From: Umbilicaria muhlenbergii
Lineage: Eukaryota; Ascomycota; Lecanoromycetes; Umbilicariales; Umbilicariaceae
NCBI GenBank assembly: GCA_000611775.1
Contig: KK106984.1
Location: 4,441,341-4,505,340 of the forward strand
Reading direction: 5' to 3'
Length of the DNA stretch: 64,000 nt
The translations under genes and the position numbers were made by a program. The notes under the pieces were generated by a model. The model had not been told where the DNA came from and ran no database searches. It saw only the letters and a list, made by a program, of their open reading frames with translations. This document shows, in pieces, positions 32,714-44,929 of this stretch (the first letter of the stretch is position 1; the number at the start of each line of letters is the position of its first letter).

Positions 32714-35245
32714 ATGTCACGCGCACACATTCATCTCAGTTCTGGCCAGTATTATGCGTATCCTAAAGAGATCGGGGTAAGTCTGCCCTACTGCATTGTG
32801 TCCCGGAATGTGCATTCGGGTATTAGACTGCTTATTCTCACTGCAAATACAGACAGTTCCATTTGTTCTTCCAGCAAAGCTGTCGCCAGTCACTGTCATT
32901 GCAGGGACTGAGGTGAGGATCACAGGATCATGGCTTGAAAATGTGATAAGCAGCTTCGAAATCAAGGACGATGTCTTCTCCAGAGTCTTTCTTGCTACTA
33001 TCATTTTCATTCAGTCAACTCCACAACCAGCTTCTACGAAGCCGGAACTAGATGACGGAGCCTTCGAAGTGCTGGATGAGCTAGGGGTGAATCAATATAA
33101 ATTTGGCGGCTATCAACAGTGGCCTCAAGGACCCTACTTTGTGGAGGGCCGCACTCTATACGAAGCCTGGAAATTATATCCAGGTACGTCAGAAGTATTT
33201 TACCTCACCACCGTTCTCGACCCTGAGGACTCTTCTTCGTACGTACTTGTCGAAGCAGTCAGTGAGTCATGACTGATGTATTCTTAAGTTACATACCTCT
33301 CAACACTACTGCTTTCGCTCCAGTGAACTCAGTGGCAGTACCATCACGTTTGTATTTTGAACGTACCTCGGAGAAGCCACTTCACGGCCTACGAGCAGCA
33401 ATAAAAGACATTTATGATCTCAAAGGCGTTAAGACTGCTGGCTCGAGCCGTAGTTACAACCAACTATATCCTGCAAGAGCTCAATCCGCACCTCTTGTGC
33501 AAATAGTCATCGACAAGGGTGCTATCATAGTGGGCAAGACTAAGACCACAACATTCGCTGACCGCGAGATACCTACCGATGATTGGATTGATATCCATGC
33601 ACCTTTTAACCCTCGCGGAGATGGCTACCTTGTGCCTGGTGGCAGTAGTGCAGGTAGCGGGGCAGCTCTTGCATCATACGACTGGCTGGATATCGCGATT
33701 GGAACGGACAGTACGTTTGAAAATCAGTCTGATATATTCATCATTACTAATTTGAGTCCTTGCGGCAGTGAGTGGCAGTATTCGCTGGCCCGCTGCTTAC
33801 AGCGGCCTGTACGGCTTTAAGCCGACGCTCGGCGCTGCTGCAATGAATGGCATAATACCGAGTAGCCTGTCAGTCTCAGACGTGTTGCATCGTGAAGATT
33901 CTAAGCCTGAACCCAGCTAGCCAGTTTGACGTCCCTGCGTATCTCTCTCGCGATATTCACTCCGCAAGTTGGTTTGGCCGAGAGTGGTTTGGCCATGATC
34001 GATTTCCCGAGCCGGATCAAACCAAGGTGAGCGCCGTCTTCTAGGGCTCCGTGACTACAAACGCCAACTTTGTTCTGCTAAGGAATTTGATCATTTCTTT
34101 GACAATAGAAGCAGCTACCTTCCAAGCTTCTGTACCCGCTAGATTATATTGACCCTAGTCGTGAACGTGCAATGACGACCAACCCCCAAGTCTTGAAGGT
34201 GTTTGAAGACTTCGTCTCTAAGTTGGAGAAGTATATGGGCGTCAAAACAACACCGGTAGACTTCTCAGAACTGTGGAGCCTGAAAAACCCCCTTGGAACT
34301 GGTGAAAGTTTCGATGATTACTTCCTCAAGGTACGCTGTCGAGCTCCATTGTACATTCTAACAATGTTCACTCGAGCTGATGATATGAGTAGACCTACGA
34401 GTATATTCTCAACTATGACTCGTGGCATAACAATCGCCATTCCGTGGAAGATTATAAGACTGCTTTTGGCCCCGATCCTTATCTTCCACCAAGCATTCTG
34501 AACAGATGGTTGGTTGTCCTCCCTCAGCTGTTGTAACTATATCTAGCTACTTGCTCACTTTGACTGCTCAGGAAATTCGGTCAAAACATCTCCCAAGAAG
34601 ATAGGGATACGGCTGTCGCGCAGATCGATGTTTACAAGAAGTGGTTTGAGGAGATTGTTCTCCGGGAAGATCCTGACACGCTGTCTTCTGCGGTCCTAGT
34701 CCTGCCATGGACCCCTGGTTTTGCCAACTACAGGGATACACCAAGACCGTGAGAACCTCCTCGCTCAAGATTGTCAGGTGATGGCTAAGCTTGTCCTCAA
34801 AAGCTGACATGCTTCTTCTAGCGTTCCAAATGACACCTTTAGTCACGGCTTCTGGTCATCCTACATAGCTAGTTTCACCACTGGGTCGGAACTTGTTTTT
34901 CCAAGTAGGTATTGGGTGGTACCCTCTATATTCCTAGCCGTGCTGAGAATGACGTGATCTCCAGTTGGCACTTGGACCTACGAGTCAAAGATTACACATA
35001 GGGAAGAGCGTCTTCCTGTTTCCGCCGGGATCGTAGGAGCTCCAGGTATGTCCATCTTATCTCAAACATGTGGAAACACAATTTTCGCATTGCTAAAGAG
35101 AAGTACAGGTGCAGACTTCGCAGTCCTAAGCTTTGTGCAAGATTTTCTCCGCGCTAGCGGCATGCCTGATCATGTGGAGACGGGGCCAGAGGTTTTCAGG
35201 AGGGACATACCGGCCACAGATCGCCCTTTTCAGCATACACTCTGA
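32714..35245 (+). CDS. Amidase with Arp1-type N-terminal domain
   Basis: Amidase-signature hydrolase of the fungal type that carries a scytalone-dehydratase-like Arp1 N-terminal domain; the natural amide substrate is unknown. Eleven exons (32714-32776, 32853-33261, 33324-33710, 33769-33868, 33921-34026, 34109-34330, 34393-34508, 34572-34748, 34822-34904, 34965-35045, 35109-35245) give 626 residues, with introns of 52-82 bases. The catalytic triad is in place: the Lys in [10 protein letters not shown], the cis-Ser in the [12 protein letters not shown] loop, and the nucleophile Ser in [13 protein letters not shown], split by an intron. The C-terminus has the VGAPG turn. The chosen ATG at 32714 gives [14 protein letters not shown]; only a TTG would allow an earlier start. 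All junctions keep frame, so it looks intact. Confidence 0.9.
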
Positions 35246-36760
35246 AGGCTGGATGACCGGCCCAGTGAAAAGGAATCGGCGTGGACGGACCGGAGGGGAG
35301 GTGAGAAGGAAAAGCGGGTTTCGAGCACTACATCTGAAGCAAATTATCCTCTAAAGCTTATGGTAGTGGCTCACTCAGGAAAGACAGATTCTTAAATTGT
35401 CTTTTATTCAATGCTATTGGATGCCTGAAGTAGAAGTATCAGACAATACCTTAGTCATGAGTAGAGGGATTGCAGGACTTGGCGAAAATCAACTAATAGG
35501 CGCATGAACAAAGTGAGTGGCAGTCATCAGCCGAGGTTCCCCTCAACTACCTACTTCCTACAGCGAGTCAAATCATGCGTGCGGTCAGCTCATAAGGATC
35601 ACAGCATGCTGGGTATATCTTATTGCTTGTTGTACAGTTTTAAAAGGACTTCCAAACATCCCATGATTGGTGTACATAAACGGTGCATGTTGTATGCGGG
35701 GGACAGCGCGTAACCCTCGCTCTTCTGACGGGAAACAGGCGAGTGCTTCCTCGGAGGTGAATCAGTATTTTGGTCCTCCGACATGGTTCTTCTGCCCCAG
35801 TGATACTGTGGGTTGGGGCATGTTACAGAAGGTAGGCACCAGAGTTCAAGCTAAGCAGCAGCCTACTTTATCAATGGATGAGTCCTCTAGGGTATCTGGA
35901 AGCCTGGAAGCGTTGCTTGCACTTATCGAGAGAATAAGCTTTCTACCGCCAAGGCTTGCATGTGCTAGCTTACTGGTAAGACCGACGTCTCAACATCTTT
36001 CCACTTCCATCTTCTCGACACTTCACCTTCAATTATGTACCTACTGTTGCATAGTCGGCTTTCAGGCTTCCACACCTCAAGGTGGCCACGACATGGTAAC
36101 CTGACTTCTGAAACACGGCCTGTGCCGTACTCGGCGTGCCAGCATTGTCGCACCGTGCATGTGAAGCCATGTGGATGCCATCCCCTTCCCCTCCGCCTTC
36201 CCCTTGTTACCCTCTGCGGCCATCATGTGCTTCGGTATGATCTTCTCGCTGAGGGCTTCACGGAGTTTGCGTAATAGAGAATCCTTGACTCCCCGCGCAA
36301 GTTGCCCGCAAATCCCGGTCCGTATCTTCCGCGCTGTTTTTATCTAAGTTCAAGCATCCTTGCATCGTGAGGACTTACTTTCGAGGCGCAATCATGGTCA
36401 TCAATTCCGTCAGATTGGAGACTGATGGACGTACAGTCAGTGACATGGGTCAATGCAAGATGAATGCAAACATCTCCGTCGGAGATACCCTAAGGTGGCC
36501 TTTTACCTGTTCGTTCATGCCATGACCGCCTGGATGTGGGAAAGGGCCATATTTTAGGCTGCAGTCGACTTGTCCTTCATCGAATGAGTGTAGTGAATAT
36601 CCATCTGAGGCTCTCCTCAGATGTGCTTTTATCGTAACCTTTCGCCCAGTTTTGCTCGAACCTTCTATGTCTCCGTTTGTAACATCTACACCTGCGATCT
36701 TCTGATCCATATAGTAAACATATTATTACACTCTGTTATAATGATTACCTATAAGTTAAA
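35246..36760. other. Gene-free stretch
   Basis: I see no recognisable gene. A segment at about 35507-35550 (AGTGAGTGGCAGTCATCAGC then CGAGGTTCCCCTC) resembles 43366-43410, which may indicate a dispersed repeat. Confidence 0.45.
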
Positions 36761-37875
36761 ATGGCCGACGTCTCCTGCCCTGTGGGCGGACTGTCATATA
36801 CCTGCGCTACCATTGGCCCAACCTTCCTAGGATGCTGCGACATCAACCCGTGCCACGATAGCAATTGCCCGACGGCTAGCCTCTTCCCCATGGGCTTGGG
36901 CGACAAATACACGTATGTTCTCGGCCGCTCCTGCCCAAACGGCAGCCCCTGCCCAAACGGTAGCAAATGGTGGATATGTGCGGAGCAGACTCCGACCTTC
37001 CAAGGCTGCTGTGCAACTGACCCATGCAACGGCGCTGGATGTCCGGCACTCATTGCAGCTGGCTTAGCTGCAAATATCTCGGAGACCGCGGCCGCACCAG
37101 CAGCATCATGGTCCACCTTAGAGACGTCAACCATGGCTGGCCAAACACCCACTATACCTCCCAGAGCCCAGCGTCCGCCAATACATCGATGACGTCCATT
37201 TCCACCTCTATGAATTCTTTTACCACTACAAATACCTGTGCCGGAGCCAAACGGAACATTATCATTTCTGCTGCCCGTATTAACTTCGCGTCTGCCATTC
37301 CAAGTCCGCATCCATCTCACACTGGAGCCATCGCGGTAGGTACGGATGCGGGTGTCGCCATTGTTGCTCTAACAGGTGCCCTCATCTTCTTCCCCATGCG
37401 CCGGAAAAGCAAGACGGACGCACAACACAGCTACGAAGAAGGCGCATCTCCCGCTCATCCAGCTTATAGCCCTCAAGGGTTTGCGTACGAAGACTATCCA
37501 GCCACCGTTCTAGGTCTGTGACGTACTACTTCTCCGACCTTCCCTGCAAAGTCCGACTGACCATAACTACGTGTAGAACATCCATTATACGAACCCAAGC
37601 TTGGCACTGCGGCCGTCTACGATGAAAAAGTCGACGGCAGACCACTCATCGAAGTTGGTATTTTTGATTCACGCCTCTCGCTCACTCCCCGCTCTGGACT
37701 CTTTAGCTGGGATGTGCGGGACGGAAACAGACAGTGTGATGATTGCCGGTCTCGCCGCATTTCACGCCGCCTATGGTTTCTGGAGCTTGGACTTAAGTCG
37801 CTGATACTGCGCGATGGTCTTGCGGGCGGAGTGCCGGCCCGGGGGGAGGTGAGGCAACATGGAGGGAGGGAATAA
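36761..37875 (+). CDS. Cys-rich single-pass membrane protein of fungal type
   Basis: The N-terminal part carries two related Cys-rich units: CPVGGLSYTCATIGPTF then LGCCDINPCHDSNCP, and CPNGSKWWICAEQTPTFQGC then CATDPCNGAGCP. A Ser/Thr/Pro-rich stretch, a transmembrane segment (AIAVGTDAGVAIVALTGALI) with a basic stop-transfer RRKSK, and a cytoplasmic tail (SYEEGASPAHPAYSP) follow. This layout is common in fungal cell-surface proteins of unknown function. The first frame passes into the second across a short intron whose exact borders (about 37110-37165) are uncertain. A second intron runs from about 37512 to 37576 (ending GTGTAG), after which the frame reads HPLYEPKLGTAAVYDEKVDG. The stop could be at 37873-37875 or earlier if a third intron exists. 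No signal peptide is seen, as is often the case in this family. Confidence 0.65.
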
Positions 37876-38682
37876 GGGATGGAACGGCTTTGGTACTTAG
37901 CCGCAGGCGGAGTGGGTGATTATAAATAATGAGGATCGTAGACATTCATGCGTCTTGTGCAGAGTATATCATGTGCTGCTACAGGTGACATGACTACACA
38001 GATTCGCTGATACAGTGTTAAGGGATGAAAGGCTGCTCTTTAAAAGTGGGTAGTCTGTGATTCGAAGTAGCTGCAATGCTGTATCAACCGCAGGATATTC
38101 CCAAGCCTAAACGCCCCTATATCCCTATCAATCGGTGAAAGCAAAATTGGCCCAGCAGCGAGTCATTGTATTAATGCTGGCTACTCTGCGGGCTGGAATA
38201 GAGACCGCACTCAACTGGCTGGAAATTTCCTCCTTTCCCCTGAATCAAGGAATTGGCTTTCGGGCAGGGTACATTCCGTCACCAAAAGGCCCCAACGTCA
38301 CTGCTGCTGAGCAATGAAAATGAGCGAGATTCCACACTGTTTCACTTGGCTGGCACGGCTGGTACGGCTGGCTTGCTGGTGCACAACTTGATTTAAAGAA
38401 ACTATGCCTGCCGCTGAAAGATCTGAGCTGCTAGGTCTCCGGATAATAGTGATCGAGAGGCGCCAAAATTGCGTTTGAACGTCGAAAGAAGAGCAAGATT
38501 GGATTGGACTCGATTTGATGTACTTGTATTCTGTGTATTGCTAACGTCAGAAAAAGAGCAGAGCGGTCCTGATAACTTGTCCAAGGGTTCTCCCAAACTA
38601 CGATGGGAGTCATTTGAAATGTCAAGGCCTTTGAACATCAAGGTAGAAGAAACAAGAGCGTTCACAAGGTGCACCGGTGCAC
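37876..38682. other. Convergent spacer
   Basis: No gene was recognised between the Cys-rich membrane gene (rightward) and the GFA-fold gene (leftward). There is a small GGCTGG-based repeat at about 38347-38381. Confidence 0.5.
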
Positions 38683-39672
38683 TCATCGTTTGGCCCACGC
38701 CTCGATTCCCGCAGATAACTCCTGCACAAGATGCTTGTTCGTCGCGTCTTCGGTATGCACCACCTTCACCCACTGCAACCAATCTTCCGCTCTCGCCCCG
38801 GCGCCCTTGAACAACCCCGCAGCGACATCCGGCAGCGTCGACCGGGACTTGGGGAACAAGAAGACCGTCGCACCACATCTGGAACAGTATTCCCGACGCG
38901 GCCCGCCTTCCTTCTCCGCTCGTGTCAACGTGCCCACCCCGGGAGCCATGGGCTCGCCGTTCGCTTGGAAGATGTTACATTGTGGGATGATAACCCACGG
39001 TTGCACGTCGAACCCGTTGGCTTTTCGGCATGACGTGCAGCTGCAGAGGCCGGCGGCGTACTTGGTGCCGTTTGCGGCTAGCCATCGTGCTTTCTCTAGG
39101 GGCATCCCCAGCCGGGATTCTTCGGTGGGGCGCGTGATGTAGAATTCGACGCCGCCGCAGTGACATCCGGCCTTGAGTTTAGGACCTTCGCTCTCTGAGC
39201 TTGAGCGGGTTGTAGTGCCGGGCCAGGCCGCCGGTAGGAGCTCACTCTCCTTCCCGGGCTCTTTCCATCGGGGCAGCTCTTGCCCATTCCAGGTCGGAAG
39301 CCATACGCTCATCCCACCATCCTCGGTGTCTCCCACGAATTCGTGTCCCTCGAGCCCTACCTCCACCGGCAACTCTTTCAGCACGCCGGGTGCTACCCCC
39401 CAGCCCTCCTTATCCAAGTGGTACATGTGTGAGCCGCATTTCTTGCAGAAGTACTTCGTATCATGCTGGGTAAACGCGTAGGCCGTCAGCTCTTGAAGAT
39501 CCGATGGGGAAGAAGCGATCGGGAGGTAGTAGGCCCAGAAGCCTCCGGTCCAGTGCCGGCAGCTGTTGCAATGACAGGCGATCTTCTGGATCACGGGGCC
39601 CGTGATGGCGAGTGTAACAGTGTGGGTGTTGGTGCCGCAGTAGCATGAAGCTTCAACCAGAGGCGGGCTCAT
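38683..39672 (-). CDS. Protein with two GFA/CENP-V-fold zinc domains
   Basis: Intronless, 329 residues. It holds two copies of the glutathione-dependent formaldehyde-activating (GFA)/CENP-V fold. The first has the zinc-ligand motifs SCYCG, CHCNSCRHWTGG and FCKKCGSHM. The second has GCHCGGVEF, CSCTSCRKANG and YCSRCGATVF. The Cys sets are complete in both halves. Fungal members are usually annotated as glutathione-dependent formaldehyde-activating or DUF636 proteins; the true substrate is unknown and the GFA activity has been questioned for many members. The ATG at 39672 begins directly before the first Cys motif. Confidence 0.88.
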   Translation of the reverse strand: MSPPLVEASCYCGTNTHTVTLAITGPVIQKIACHCNSCRHWTGGFWAYYLPIASSPSDLQELTAYAFTQHDTKYFCKKCGSHMYHLDKEGWGVAPGVLKELPVEVGLEGHEFVGDTEDGGMSVWLPTWNGQELPRWKEPGKESELLPAAWPGTTTRSSSESEGPKLKAGCHCGGVEFYITRPTEESRLGMPLEKARWLAANGTKYAAGLCSCTSCRKANGFDVQPWVIIPQCNIFQANGEPMAPGVGTLTRAEKEGGPRREYCSRCGATVFLFPKSRSTLPDVAAGLFKGAGARAEDWLQWVKVVHTEDATNKHLVQELSAGIEAWAKR

Positions 39673-41765
39673 CTTGATCGCTCTTGCGCTCTGTCACGCC
39701 TAGAGGTAGAGGTTTGTCATGCATCTTTCACCGTTCGCTCGGCCATATGGCAATGTGTCCGAAGGATTGAGGGGCAGTGAGAGTCGGATTGGCGTGGCGT
39801 GGCATGCGTCACAGCTGAAGGACCGGCGCTCTCTCCCATTTCTTCCCAATTCAGGATTGTTCAGACCTACGGCCAACGAGATGGCCTCTCGGTCGACGGG
39901 TGCGCGCCTTCTCGCATCACACACGCCTTCCGGCAGCGGACCGATATGTCCAGCTCGGTTCGTGTTGGTTCAGACTGGAGAAGAGCTCGGGACGAACGTG
40001 GCCGGTTTCGGAGCATCTCAAAGCGAGCGTGCGTCTTGACCAACCTGACACCCTACAGCCCCTACGCCCTAGATCACAATTTAATGCGCAGGTCCTTCGT
40101 GCTGAACATCATGACCTCTTTCAGCTCAATGACTTTGAAGGCACGTACGAGTCAATGGATCGCGCTTACACTCATGCGTCCTTGATGTCTGATCCGCACG
40201 CACTAATTTCCACCCCAGCCTGAAGCAGAGCAACACGCGAGGAAGTCAAGAGGACACTTCTTACGGCTGTCATCCGTAGGGATCGCTCACCGTTGCAAGC
40301 CTTTTCACTATTCCCATCACTGTCGGGTCTGCGAAGGTTGGACGTTGGGAAAAGCGTCTTCTCAGACTGCATCCAATTTGGAACAACACAATACGCTGGT
40401 CTCGTGTGCTTCTTGGGCATAGCGGTGACAGGAGTAGACTGGAGGATGTTAAGTATTACTCCGGTACAGGACAGGACATGAGTATGTTAACGGAGACTAG
40501 ACTGGAGGAACAACAGCGTCGAGAGCCTGACGAACACTCCCATCACCAAGAAATCGAAAGAGTTTAAGCATGTAGGGGTAAATGGGGTGGTGAACCTTAT
40601 TGCCCGGTTGTCTCTTCGTTCTCCGCCTAGTTGTACGATGGCTTAAGACTTTGACCCTCATGGTCAAAGCGGATAGGGAGGGCCGGAGACAGCGGTTCTT
40701 AAAGCGAGGTCACTTGGTCCTCCGGAGGAAAGGGTAACAATCATACAGACAAAGCAGCCGCCAGCATATGCCACAACCTCCAATCATAGTCCATCCCCCC
40801 AAACCAGGTCATGTATCGGTACTCTACCGTGCCGAGGAACGAGAATGTGCTCTGCGATTTGGATCTTGATGAGGCGTCCGAACCTCGGCAGCTCCGCTGA
40901 TGCAGATTTCAAGCCGGGAAACCAATGCTGCAACTCCACAGAATCAAAAGACGAGCTAGTTCTGGGATCCGGTGGGGTTCCAGGTGTGCTTGTCCAAGTC
41001 CGAAGTGATAACAACAACCAGCCAATGAAAAGCACGAGGAGATGGAAAGCTCGCAGATGGCGGGCTTTCTGCGTCGAAATGGCTTTGGTATCGTCAAATG
41101 TTCATACAATCCACACATGTCAAGGTGGTCAAGCGGCAAAGGCATGCAGCATACTTGTTCGACTGCCAATTGCCAATATGCATCGATGCAGGGAGCTCGA
41201 CGGAGATGGCGTGTCTCGGACATGTCGAAGGGGTTGGGATGCCTCCTCATGCGGATGGTGCCCCACACGCCTGCCGAGGTTCGATGCATTGCGCATTTCT
41301 CTAAGAGGCCATGGCGGAAATGACCATATCCCGATCGAGACGGCAATGACGCGTGGGGGAACTTCGATCGCCGACTGATTGGCGGAGAGCGCGACAGGGA
41401 CGCTGAGCGATACCTATGCTTAACTCTTAGTCTTAACCGCGGCTCGGCGATCTTCCCCAGATCTTGTCGAATCCCTGCGCCTTGGGCTTCCTTGGCCCCT
41501 TGACCGCCTCTGCCGACTCTGCTTGTTGTTGATTACTCCCAATGCTAATGTGCACATCATGGGCTGACTGGTCAGCGGCGCCCGCCAGGCTTTGCGCCAG
41601 AGCCTATACGGACGTCAGAATGCACTCCACGTCTTCGAACGAGACACGAAGTGTGTGGGAGGGATCCGAGTATTGTATATAAGTCTGTCCCGGGCTCCCC
41701 TCAGATATCTGTGTCTCAAGTCAACAACCGTTCCGAGCCCTAGTTCCCCGAAGGCATCAATCATC
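39673..41765. other. Gene-free stretch upstream of the peroxygenase
   Basis: Several open frames overlap here without family features. A minus-strand frame around 40784-41050 has one hydrophobic segment (LVLFIGWLLLSLRTW) but no ATG, and could be debris. A perfect 8-bp inverted repeat lies at 40649-40669. Confidence 0.45.
40649..40669. other. Inverted repeat CTTTGACC-CTCAT-GGTCAAAG
   Basis: A perfect 8-bp stem with a 5-base loop and no following T run, in a region without genes. It may be a binding palindrome or chance. Confidence 0.5.
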
Positions 41766-43171
41766 ATGTTTAGCACTACCCTAGTCTCATGTCTGCTCTT
41801 GCCTTCAGTTTTGGTCAGTGCGTATCCAGATATCGCACGTCGTATCGCTCTTGCACAGGAGGCAAAACGTACGAGGACCCATGAACACCTGGCTTTTCTC
41901 CAGTGCACTGACGTTGCTTTACAGGTCAAGCAGTCCCTCCCATTGTCCCCTTCCCGGAGTACCCCGGCACACCCAACCATGCTCTGTATAACAAGTTCAA
42001 TGCAGCTGCCCAACTGGTCTCTGTATCTGGCGACCACGCATGGCAGGCCCCTGGTCCCGGCGACATTCGTGGCCCCTGTCCTGGCTTGAACGCGGCTGCG
42101 AACCACAATTACCTCCCGAGGAACGGCATAGCGACATATGAAACTGTCCAGACCGGGTTGCTACAGGCGTTCGGCCTCGACCAGACAGCAACCCAGTTCT
42201 TGCAGCAGACGACTACCTTCTTCGATGGCGATCCGCTATCCCAGCGCTGGTCGATTGGTTACTACTCCCCCAAGACTGCTGCTCTTGGGACCTTGCAAAG
42301 CTTGATCGGACAGGAAAGCGGCATCTGCGACTATGGGCACCTTAAGAGCGAGGGCGATGCATCCATCACTCGGGGCGACTTCCTGGCACCAACCATGAAC
42401 TCCAACTGTGCTTCTTATCCTGTCTTCTACCAGCAATTGCTCGACCTGGCCGCAAAGCGCAATCAGGGGAACATCAGCGCCCCGGTTCTCGCCGAGCACC
42501 AGCACAACCGAAAGCTATACTCCATCGCCAACAACCCCAATTACTTCTCTCCTGCGTTCGCGGGGATCGCCTTCACCCCCGCTGCCCATACGTTCGTCTT
42601 CGAACTCATGGCCAACCATTCCGCAGAACACCCTCGTGGCCTACTGACTCCAAGCGTGCTCGACTCCTTCTTCTCCTACACTCGCGACAAGAAGGGCAAC
42701 CTCAAGTACACCTATGGCCACGAACGCATCCCCAATAACTGGTACCGCCGCGCTCTTGACGACACGTGGACGCTCCCGGATATCCTTGCCGCCGTCGCTT
42801 CCCAGTGCGCCGCCTACCCATCCACCTGCAAAGTCGGCGGGAATACCCGTGGTGTCAACACCTTCACCGGCGTCGACCTTGGCGATATCTCGGGGGGCGC
42901 CTTCAACGCGGCGTCCTTGACCGATCCGACCACGCTGGGCTGCTTCATTTCCCAGAATATACAGGCCGAGGCCCCGACTTCGCTCGAGGCGGTTTTCACC
43001 GGCGCGGTGTTGACGCAGGCGCTGGCGCTCATTCCGACAAAGTTGTTGCCGGCGCTGGCGCCGTTGGGGGTTTGCGCCAGTTTGCCCAAGGGGAAGACGA
43101 TCTCGGAGTACGGGAATGGTTTTCCGGGGGGGAAGATCCAGAATAGTGGGCCGAGGGCGCAGAGTCAGTAG
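41766..43171 (+). CDS. Secreted heme-thiolate peroxidase/peroxygenase (chloroperoxidase family)
   Basis: Heme-thiolate enzyme of the chloroperoxidase/unspecific peroxygenase family, which uses hydrogen peroxide to oxidise or halogenate organic substrates outside the cell. Exons 41766-41868 and 41925-43171 around a 56-base intron give 449 residues. A signal peptide (MFSTTLVSCLLLPSVLVSAY) is followed by the PCP motif at 85-87 in IRGPCPGLN, whose Cys86 is the heme ligand, and by the acid-base motif EGD at 177-179 in SEGDASITRGD. The length suits the long peroxygenase group. The last residues are Lys/Gln-rich with no membrane anchor. Confidence 0.93.
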
Positions 43172-44070
43172 GTTGGTGGACTTGGGCAGCGAGATTATTT
43201 GATGCGCTCATGTATGATTGATGTTTGCATTTTAGCATAGCATGAGGCATTAGTAATGGTTGAATTTGGTAATTCAATATACTCGTTGCTAGACACAACC
43301 CATGAATAGAGAAGAGAAAACCCCCCACCGCAGCACTCGGTGAAATCCAATATACAGGCGTGTATACAATGTAAGTGGCAGTCCTCAGCTAAGGGTCGCC
43401 TCCACTATTCATCCGATGTTCAGAGTACTCACACTTTCAGGTTTCATTCCACAGAGCATACCCTCCACATCTCGAGAACTCAGGGAAGCCGCTGTGATAG
43501 GCCAATCGCCGGTTAACCCCGGACGCCCACATTTCGTCTCGTCCCTACTCAAGTAACTCCTTGTGGGCTAGTCTGTTGGTGCTTGGCCCAGATCGGTCTG
43601 AGGAAGGTTCCCCGCCGCTTCCGAGCTGCCAAGCTACAAGCGTGTTGCCATCGACTTGTGGACACAGCGAATCGGCTCCGTGTGCACCATTTGGGGACGC
43701 TGGGCAATCGGGCTCGACGCTTACATCGCTTCATTGTGTTCTACCACGCTCTGGAACTCTCGTATTGTTGCTCTGTCGATGCCTACTTAGGCCCTAGGCT
43801 TGCAAGAACATTGAATGGCATAAAATAGGCGACCACCGCAATGAGCAGATGCTATGGTGAAATACAAGGCATGAAATAGATTAGACGACAATGCCAATGT
43901 GCAAAACGCTATAGCAATTCGAACATGGACGCTAAAACGATTGACCAACAGTTAACTTGCACAAGTGCTGAGCTAGAATTGCGGATGGTAGCCAAGATAA
44001 AATTGAGAAGGCTTCGCCTACTCGGAGTAAGCACTAGGAGAACTAGAGTCTTCTTAGCCTCAGGAGCCTC
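43172..44070. other. Spacer left of the LTR element
   Basis: No gene was recognised. A segment at 43366-43410 (AAGTGGCAGTCCTCAGC) resembles one near 35510. The right end, read on the minus strand, is open up to the insertion point. Confidence 0.45.
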
Positions 44071-44075
44071 AGCTA
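44071..44075. repeat. Target-site duplication AGCTA (left)
   Basis: AGCTA directly precedes the 5' LTR, and the same five bases follow the 3' LTR at 49628-49632. A 5-base duplication is typical of Copia-type integration. Confidence 0.9.
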
Positions 44076-44342
44076 TGTTGCATGTGGAAAATCGTTCGTC
44101 CGCCCCGCCCTGCAGCAGCCAATATATGCCCGTAGCAGGCATCATGCCTACATGCGCTCGGCCCGACTATAGGCGCTCGGTCAATGTAGGCGAGCACCGA
44201 GAAAGCCGATATGGGGGGTTATTTAATGTGCCCTGATTTCTACGAAGACTGCTTGCTTCTACACGTTCATTTATATCAATTGGAGCGGTATTTAGCTAGA
44301 TATAATACATCTATATGGCCTCTATATCGCCCCATTGCAACA
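44076..44342 (+). repeat. 5' LTR, 267 bases
   Basis: Begins TGTTGCATGTGG and ends CATTGCAACA. It matches the repeat at 49361-49627 with one difference. Confidence 0.95.
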
Positions 44343-44929
44343 AGACCGACTCAAACGATCTTGCTATACTTCATGTGAGCATCATGTATGGCCAGTGTTC
44401 GGGTATGGAATGGGCAGTGAAGGGGTTCCCATGCGTTCGTTAGGAAGGCTGTAGCTACGCTGGGAGATCGACGAAGGCCTTTGGGGTCTCGGCCATAGTT
44501 GTGTAGTGGACGAGTAATGAATACACCAAGGAAGGCCACGGCGACTTGAGCTAACAAGAGATCGTACAGTCTGTCTATTATTCTTCCGTATAGAATCCTT
44601 TCCAGTAATAGACATGGACTTGCTATTGAAGATAACCGGGGTACACAGAAGTGTTTATATCAGATCTCGTCAATGGACCGCACTAGGTTAAATGAGAGCT
44701 TGGGGGACATGGGATACTAGGCCAACAAAAGAGATACACTTGCAGATAGCCGGGGCAGATTCTCAGTCTCTCACACAGCAGATCGCATCCATGGCATCTT
44801 AAGGGGCGATTATCTCAACCTTGACGCCTCCATGCCAAAGTCCGGCCATTTCAGCCAAAAGGTCCCCTTGGGCGGCACGTCTGCCGAGTTCCATGGAAGG
44901 AAAGTCAAGTCCCATTACTAAGTACGAGG

